A stretch of DNA of 7,175 bases from Bacteroidota bacterium (GTDB lineage: Bacteria > Bacteroidota > Ignavibacteria > UBA10030): the NCBI GenBank assembly GCA_003519375.1, contig DOWV01000269.1, positions 1 to 7,175 of the forward strand, written 5' to 3'. Under the pieces are notes generated by a model. That model made no database searches. It saw only the letters and a list, made by a program, of their open reading frames with translations, and had not been told where the DNA came from. Shown in pieces: positions 1-5,200 of the stretch (within the stretch, counting starts at the first letter, position 1; each line of letters starts with the position of its first letter). Made by a program: the position numbers and the translations under genes.

Positions 1-1944
1 ATTTTGGGTGGCCGCCCGGGCCTCATCGTTGAATCCCATGTGATGGGTTTTGGTGACTCTGCCGATATCAAATTCTCTCTTCTCAGTGAACACATGTTGT
101 TCTATCGGCATCCCTGTGAGGCATCGCTTAAATAGCTCCAATTCATTCCATGGATCACACTTATATTGTTTGAGCGCATTCCATCGCTCCGTGAATTGTC
201 TGCCAACCTCTTCGATTGCTTCCCAGTTTCCTTTTTTTAACTGAACGGCATTTCGCACATATTGAAGCAGAAGCATTGTAAAAGCTTCCTGTGAAACTAA
301 CGTATAATCTGTTGTTACTGGCCTCAGATTCAGTTTTGATCGAATAGTGTGAAGAGATTGCTCAATGATCTTCTCAGCATCCTCAATCTGCCCGATTTCC
401 GCTAATAGTCCTGCCCGCTTAGCTTCCCAATAAGGAAGGGATTCATTCGATGGCCAAGCCATCAGTTGTTTTCTCATTTCGGGTAAATCCAAGGCAAACA
501 GAGAAAAAAAGGTGCGTTCAAAATGCAGAAATGCATTCTGATCCTGAGAGAGATACCGTTTGAGGTCGTCTAACTTTTTATCAGTAGTGTGCCATTTGTC
601 AATAAGGCCTTCCTCTCGATAAAATCGGAGCATCGAAAGAGCGAGATGAAGCCACATTAGCCTGATTGTCTCCAAAATCACACCTTGCCGTTCTGGATTG
701 TCTGTTGACGTAACTACCGTATTTATTGAGTCACCAACCAGGATAGGCAAATAGGGCTGTAATATTTTTTCAATCAGTTCGGATTGATTGCTGGATATAG
801 GAACGAGGCATTTCTCCATTCGCCAATTAAGTTCATAGGCGAATTCGATATCCATTGGCGCCGGAAGAATGTCTTTTGACGAGATAAACCCAATCCAATT
901 TTGGGTAAATCTCCAAAGAAAACTACGTCTATCCTCCGGAAGAACGCACCATCCTGGGTATGACAAACGCTCCGTCGTCCATGCGGCAAGAATTTCGGCC
1001 ACTTGTGCTGCTTTATCAGGATTATTAAAATCTGGGTTTATGCGGCCCTTCCTCCTCGGCCATTCCAGCCGATTAGTCTCAGCCTTTCGGGACAATAAGT
1101 AGTCTATGAAGCGGTCTAGCGCCCTGTAATGATCACCTTCTATGCCAGCGCAATCGGTAAAATCCACTATAACGATATTTCTCTGTTCAAGGAGTTTTTT
1201 TTGTGCATCGGTTAGATGGAAAATACCGGCCAGATAGATTCTAGGTGAATTATGCTTACCGAGGTTATCGCGTATCCAGCCAATCCATTGCAGAAAGTTG
1301 GGATCATCACCAGAGAACCCAAGCAGGCAAAGTGTATTCTCTAAAAGGGCCTGCTGTACGGTATTGACAAAAGGGGCAAAGTCCTGCGGATAACGCCTAT
1401 AATCCTCCTCAGTAATGATGAAAGGCCTCTCCGAAGGGAAGCTGCCATGCAATTTTATAATCCGAGGCCTTTCCGAATAAACCAAGTCTTCCTTGTTGAC
1501 GACAACATCATACTTCTGTGAAGTAACAGAGATACATGCTCTCTCCAGCAATGTATCGTAATTGGTTGTGAAGACATCGGTCCATGGCAAATCAAGGAGT
1601 TTCACATGTAAAATGGATGGCTCGTAATCCTTATCTGGAATAGTTGACCGAAGCAACTGGTCTAGTGCAGGCCGCCCCAGAGCGGCCTGCACTTCATCCG
1701 CGAGTTTAAGTATATTGAGGTATTTTTTACCGTCAGGGTTTCGGCCATCGATTTTTTCATAGAAGAGATCTCCGAGCTGAGACCAATTTGGAAAATCAGG
1801 ACATGAAGACCCATTTGGTTTCGCATTTTTGCTAAACCCCGCCCCGATCATAACCGCCGCATGCCCCGACCAAAGGCGCTCAGCAATCTCATTCAGATGT
1901 GGCGCAATGTTCTCGTGCACAGAAATCATGTTGGTTTCACTCAT
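1..1944 (-). CDS. SIR2-domain defence protein, probable NAD+-consuming effector (3' end outside window)
   Basis: This frame is open for 648 codons from an ATG at 1944 to the left edge with no stop, so the gene is partial. The SIR2 Rossmann-type core fills about residues 10-290. It shows GAGFS at residues 34-38 (nucleotide loop), TNYD at 127-130, KLHG at 164-167 with H166 as the expected catalytic histidine, and GFSGDDPNF at 209-217. In defence proteins this fold usually hydrolyses NAD+ rather than deacylating proteins (family knowledge), so the likely role is a cytoplasmic abortive-infection effector. Residues about 300-648 are helix-rich and TPR-like, for example the LLAEIGQIEDAEKIIEQSL stretch near 513-531; this part may sense or oligomerise. 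The last visible segment (FDIGRVTKTHHMGFNDEARA, near 625-644) resembles the middle of long SIR2 proteins, so the full protein is probably well over 800 residues. The start follows the upstream small frame by 14 nt with only a weak, closely spaced GAGG, which suggests translational coupling. A second ATG lies at 1929. GC content is lower than in the upstream gene. Confidence 0.9.
   Translation of the reverse strand, partial: MSETNMISVHENIAPHLNEIAERLWSGHAAVMIGAGFSKNAKPNGSSCPDFPNWSQLGDLFYEKIDGRNPDGKKYLNILKLADEVQAALGRPALDQLLRSTIPDKDYEPSILHVKLLDLPWTDVFTTNYDTLLERACISVTSQKYDVVVNKEDLVYSERPRIIKLHGSFPSERPFIITEEDYRRYPQDFAPFVNTVQQALLENTLCLLGFSGDDPNFLQWIGWIRDNLGKHNSPRIYLAGIFHLTDAQKKLLEQRNIVIVDFTDCAGIEGDHYRALDRFIDYLLSRKAETNRLEWPRRKGRINPDFNNPDKAAQVAEILAAWTTERLSYPGWCVLPEDRRSFLWRFTQNWIGFISSKDILPAPMDIEFAYELNWRMEKCLVPISSNQSELIEKILQPYLPILVGDSINTVVTSTDNPERQGVILETIRLMWLHLALSMLRFYREEGLIDKWHTTDKKLDDLKRYLSQDQNAFLHFERTFFSLFALDLPEMRKQLMAWPSNESLPYWEAKRAGLLAEIGQIEDAEKIIEQSLHTIRSKLNLRPVTTDYTLVSQEAFTMLLLQYVRNAVQLKKGNWEAIEEVGRQFTERWNALKQYKCDPWNELELFKRCLTGMPIEQHVFTEKREFDIGRVTKTHHMGFNDEARAATQN
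1664..1693. repeat. Perfect 12-bp inverted repeat with 6-nt loop inside the SIR2 gene
   Basis: The left arm AGTGCAGGCCGC (1664-1675) is the exact reverse complement of the right arm GCGGCCTGCACT (1682-1693), separated by CCCAGA. The stem is mostly G/C and would be very stable in RNA from either strand. It lies within codons of the SIR2 core (the AALGRPALD stretch, about residues 87-95). No T-run follows on either strand, so it does not look like a standard intrinsic terminator. It may be a coincidence of GC-rich codons, an mRNA structure, or a protein-binding palindrome. Confidence 0.8.
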
Positions 1945-1958
1945 GGCCTCTACGTGAT

Positions 1959-2066
1959 TCAACAATATGTTAGGGATGCTTCCTCATAAGCCAAATCCTC
2001 CCGAAGCAGTTGGTGTGCCAATGCTTCGCTCGTATCCGTTCTGGCAGGCGTGTCTCTATCCAACAC
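1959..2066 (-). CDS. Possible 35-residue peptide from an internal GTG start, same frame as the interrupted gene
   Basis: A GTG at 2066-2064 lies 5 nt after AAGGAGG and is immediately followed by an in-frame TTG. It opens a 35-codon frame rich in charged residues, with a helical tail of the form EALAHQLLREDLAYEEA. It ends 14 nt before the SIR2 start, so its translation could couple to SIR2. It is the distal third of the amber-interrupted frame. The same ribosome-binding site also precedes an out-of-frame ATG (2068, spacing 3 nt) that would give a 32-residue peptide ending at 1970; its Trp/Arg/His-rich content looks less like a protein. The function is unknown, and it may be only a relic or a leader for SIR2. 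Confidence 0.3.
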   Translation of the reverse strand: MLDRDTPARTDTSEALAHQLLREDLAYEEASLTYC

Positions 2067-2071
2067 ATGTT

Positions 2072-2078
2072 CCTCCTT
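2072..2078 (-). promoter_or_regulatory. Strong Shine-Dalgarno AAGGAGG in the junction
   Basis: The minus strand carries AAGGAGG, a near-ideal complement to the 16S anti-SD. Possible starts downstream are ATG (2068, 3 nt away), GTG (2066, 5 nt) and TTG (2063, 8 nt). The GTG and TTG share the frame that is open from the amber codon to the SIR2 boundary. This is the clearest ribosome-binding site in the junction; the SIR2 ATG itself has only a weak, crowded one. Confidence 0.5.
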
Positions 2079-2186
2079 TTGCTCGCGCCTAGGCAATATC
2101 GCGGGCTGTGAAGCCGGCCTGAGAACAGGTGGTTTGGTATTTGCCTCCTTGCCTTTACATAACCATGAATATGCAGTCTGAATATC

Positions 2187-2202
2187 CCGCCAATGGAGGC
2201 GG
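2187..2202 (-). other. Small GC stem-loop just after the amber codon
   Basis: On the minus strand CCGCC-TCCATT-GGCGG forms a 5-bp stem with a 6-nt loop, beginning 5 nt after the in-frame TAG at 2210-2208. No T-run follows, so it is not a convincing terminator. Its place directly 3' of a stop codon is where readthrough-stimulating structures occur, but a 5-bp stem is weak evidence. Confidence 0.3.
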
Positions 2203-2259
2203 TTGCCCTATTGTCTTATATGGCTAAACCTTACATATTTATGCTCTATCTGATTGTTT

Positions 2260-2287
2260 ATCATACTAAATATCTTTATGGTAGCAA
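2260..2287 (-). promoter_or_regulatory. Possible sigma70-type promoter overlapping the end of the DptH-like gene
   Basis: On the minus strand TTGCTA (2287-2282, 4 of 6 to the -35 consensus) and TATGAT (2265-2260, 5 of 6 to the -10) are separated by 16 nt. Transcription would begin near 2253, after the ATG at 2264. SIR2 could then be expressed separately from the ATPase, and the first codons of the amber-interrupted frame would not be in that transcript. The region is AT-rich, so chance matches are likely. Confidence 0.3.
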
Positions 2288-5200
2288 AGAGACCAGAGAG
2301 GGTTTCTTCTTTCCCTCACAGAAATAAAGCGCCTTGAACCGTTCCATCTGCTTGATCTTGTCGATCAGTGCCCGTTCCTGGTCGGAGCTGGCAACGTTGT
2401 GCATAAGAGCCTTAGCGTCCGCTTCATTGAGCCGCAGTACAAGGTAGTTCGCGATCGCGGAGAAGAGCGAAGTATTGAAATCCTTGGCTTCCTGAGATGC
2501 CAGTACTAACGAGATGCCATACTTACGACATTCTTTGGCCATGGTCGGGATCAGTCGTAGCCTGGCGGCACGATGGGCTTCGTCAAATACCACAGCGTGG
2601 GTTATACAGTCTCGAGTGCCTCGGCGGAACATGTCTTTGTATAAGCCATAAAAGACAAGCGATGCAAACGCCTTTTGCAGGTTGTCATTCTGCGTGGCAT
2701 GAATGCGTATCACAATCGGCTCCTCGCTCTCCCACAGGCTCTCACGAGATTCTGCCAATTCAAAGAAGCCGTAGTCAGCCAGTTCCTCCAGCCTTCCTAG
2801 CAGCGTGCGTAGGCCACGGTCTGGCTTCGGGTCGGCCCGCAGAATTTCTACAAACCGCCCGAACAGCGGCTCGTTCAGCTTTGCCATTTCTGCGTTCTGG
2901 TCACCCCATCCGTTTTCTATGAAGCTCTCCTTTATCGCCCTGCGGATACGCTCTCCCTGGATGTCGCCCAGTTCTGGGTAGATAGCAACGAAGATATCTC
3001 GTAAGGCACCTGCCACATCTAGATACGCCATACGGGATTCGCGGTTGATGACCTGAAGCGGGTTGAAACCCAGGCCGTGGAATTCGACGAACCGAACCGA
3101 TTCAACCATGCGCTCCAGCCGCTCGTCGATGTCCTGGTGATAGGAAAAAACAATCGGTCGAATACGAGCCTGGAGCATCTGCTTGCAAAGGTTCAGCAGG
3201 CAGGTTGTCTTACCCATTCCGGGCAGACCTGCCACGAGCAAGTGAGGATTCCCTTTGACAGTCAGCGACCATGGAACGTCGGCCCCCGTGAGTAAATCGG
3301 TGCCGAGCGAAACTCTTGGAGCATGTTCGATCGGAGTTGTGGGAGCCGTCGTGTGGGCAACTTCCAGTGAGGTTGCCGCTTCTGTTGTCGGCTCTGCGCT
3401 GGGAGCCTCGCCAGCGCCAAGGGTTTCGCCCGGCCGTTGATTTTCTACGGCCTGACATATGACAGGAGCAGTCCTGTCTCCTTCTCCTGCTGCGCAAGTC
3501 GCAACGATTGTTTCTCGGCGGAACTCCGAGTCGGGCAATAGCCCGGGACCAAAAAGGAATATCCGCGTTTCCCAGCCAGCAGGCGAGATATTAAGCGGAT
3601 TGGTTCCGGCGTATTCTGGACAGAACACCCAACCACGATCCGGCATCTCGACCGCCGCAAACGAGTACTCGCCGCCTTTTTCAATCATTCGGTCGATCTC
3701 GGCAACGACTTCCTGGTACTGCTCCCTCGGCAGGTTGTGCCGATGGGCTTTGTCCGCATAAAAACGCAGCATGCGCGCGAGTTTTGCACGCCGAACAGCC
3801 CGGAACGAGGGAGATATCTCTTTGGCCGCGTACCACTCGTCCCAGCGCTGGCGCAGCGACTCGACCTGTCGGCGGATGCCATCCAAGACTTCCGGGCTTC
3901 GGGCGGCCCGTAGGTGTCGGCGGTACTTCACTTCGATAAATTGAAACAACAGCCCTTTGCGCGGCACGTTCGATACATAGATTAGATCGGGGTGTGCCCC
4001 AGCTTCTTCCTCATCAGTATCCACCGCCGACAAGGGCGGGATCAGGTCAAGCACGTCATCAACCGGAATCAGAAAACCTGTCTGCAGCGACACCCAGCAA
4101 TCGCCGGTTTTGTGTTCCATGTGGCAGTTTGCGTGGCACAGCGCCAGTGCAATCAGTTCTGAAGTTGGCGCCTTCTGGCCAGTCAGACGGATCGCCAGGC
4201 GTCCGCTGAGGGCTTTGAGGTGCTCCATGAGGTACTCGGCGTTTTGTCGACTACGGCTTAGCCCCATTTGATCGAGCGAGCCATCCAGCAGGTTTCGGAC
4301 CTCTTCGAGGTTGCTGGTCGATGTTATCATCTGCAAGCAGCCCAAGTCTTCACGTTCTGGTACACAATCGATCACGTAACCGTCATAGATTTCCTTGTTG
4401 TCGCGGGGCGAATCGAAATACTCGACCCCCCCGTTGCGGTCGAGCGTGATGACCCAATCACACAGCCGATGCAACTCGAGCAGGCTGTGGGCTTTCTCGG
4501 GTGAAATCTCCGTTCTCAACATCGGCGGCAGATTGTCGACGGCAATACTACGGGCCACGCATCGTCCGATGACCTGCTGCAGTCGGATCAATCGCTCCGT
4601 GTGCGTTCGATCCGAAGGATGTTTCTCCCCATCTGCCGAGGCCAATACGGTACTGCGCCACAAGGGAGACGGGGTGCTCGTGTATTCCCGCTCGAAGAAG
4701 GAAAGCAAGCCGTACGCAAACAGTGGCCTGGATTTCGGGGCAGACCGGTCAGGTACGACTTGCGACGCGAACGTATCGAACGCCACGGCGATATGAGCAG
4801 GTGTCTTCGGGTCCTGCTCGTTCTTGCGAGCCCATCGAAGTTTGGGTAGATTCATCCCGCCCGGCAGGCTCAGCGACTCCAGCATCCAGCGGTCTTCAGC
4901 AGATGACACGCCTGCCCCGCTGCGTCGTTTCTCCCGTGCTTCGGCGATGAACCGTCCTACCATGCCACGCTGCTCGTGCGATGGATAAAGCTCTAGCACG
5001 AATGCTGGCGCTACCTTTTGCTCACTTTCGTCTAAATCTTCTTCGGGTGTGGACTGTCGATACCAATCTTGAACTCGACCAAGTGATCGTGCCACCGTGA
5101 AGCCGTCGCCCGGGCGAAGGGCATGAATATGAAGCAGCTTCGACGTATTGTGACAATCTATATACTTGAGGATCTCGTTCCCCAGAACTTGTGCGCTCTG

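Larger units (their letters stand above)
1959..2264 (-). pseudogene. Amber-interrupted small reading frame between the DptH-like and SIR2 genes
   Basis: Reading the minus strand from an ATG at 2264 gives a 101-codon frame ending at TGA (1961-1959), broken only by a TAG at codon 19 (2210-2208). It starts 11 nt after the stop of the upstream ATPase gene and ends 14 nt before the SIR2 ATG, which is ordinary operon spacing. After the TAG the frame is open for 82 codons. It has a protein-like sequence: a Trp-rich piece (LHWRDIQTAYSWL), a Pro-rich stretch (KPPVLRPASQPAILP), and a charged helical tail (EALAHQLLREDLAYEEA). I do not recognise the family. It could be a small accessory gene inactivated by a nonsense mutation, a gene read through at UAG, or a chance open frame. 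A shorter functional version might start at GTG 2066, giving 35 residues, because that codon has a good ribosome-binding site. No strong ribosome-binding site precedes the ATG at 2264. Confidence 0.45.

Noticed and set aside
50..244. 64-codon plus-strand frame near the left edge
   Set aside because: It is antisense to the SIR2 gene, whose frame is open across the whole stretch and carries conserved motifs.
774..1102. Short frames on both strands
   Set aside because: Both lie inside the SIR2 gene in other frames; no ribosome-binding site or recognisable protein.
1664..1693. Intrinsic terminator
   Set aside because: The hairpin is strong but lacks a following T-run on either strand and lies within an open coding region.
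1945..2275. Recombination site, insertion sequence or CRISPR remnant in the junction
   Set aside because: No direct repeats, terminal inverted repeats or spaced repeat units were seen; the content is better explained by the interrupted small frame.
2497..2922. 141-codon open frame on the plus strand opposite the ATPase motor domain
   Set aside because: It overlaps codons for Walker B and other conserved motor motifs on the other strand; the sequence looks random.
3311..3499. Frameshift or gene boundary between nuclease-like and motor parts
   Set aside because: The frame is continuous; the low-complexity Pro/Thr/Ala/Glu stretch is a normal interdomain linker.
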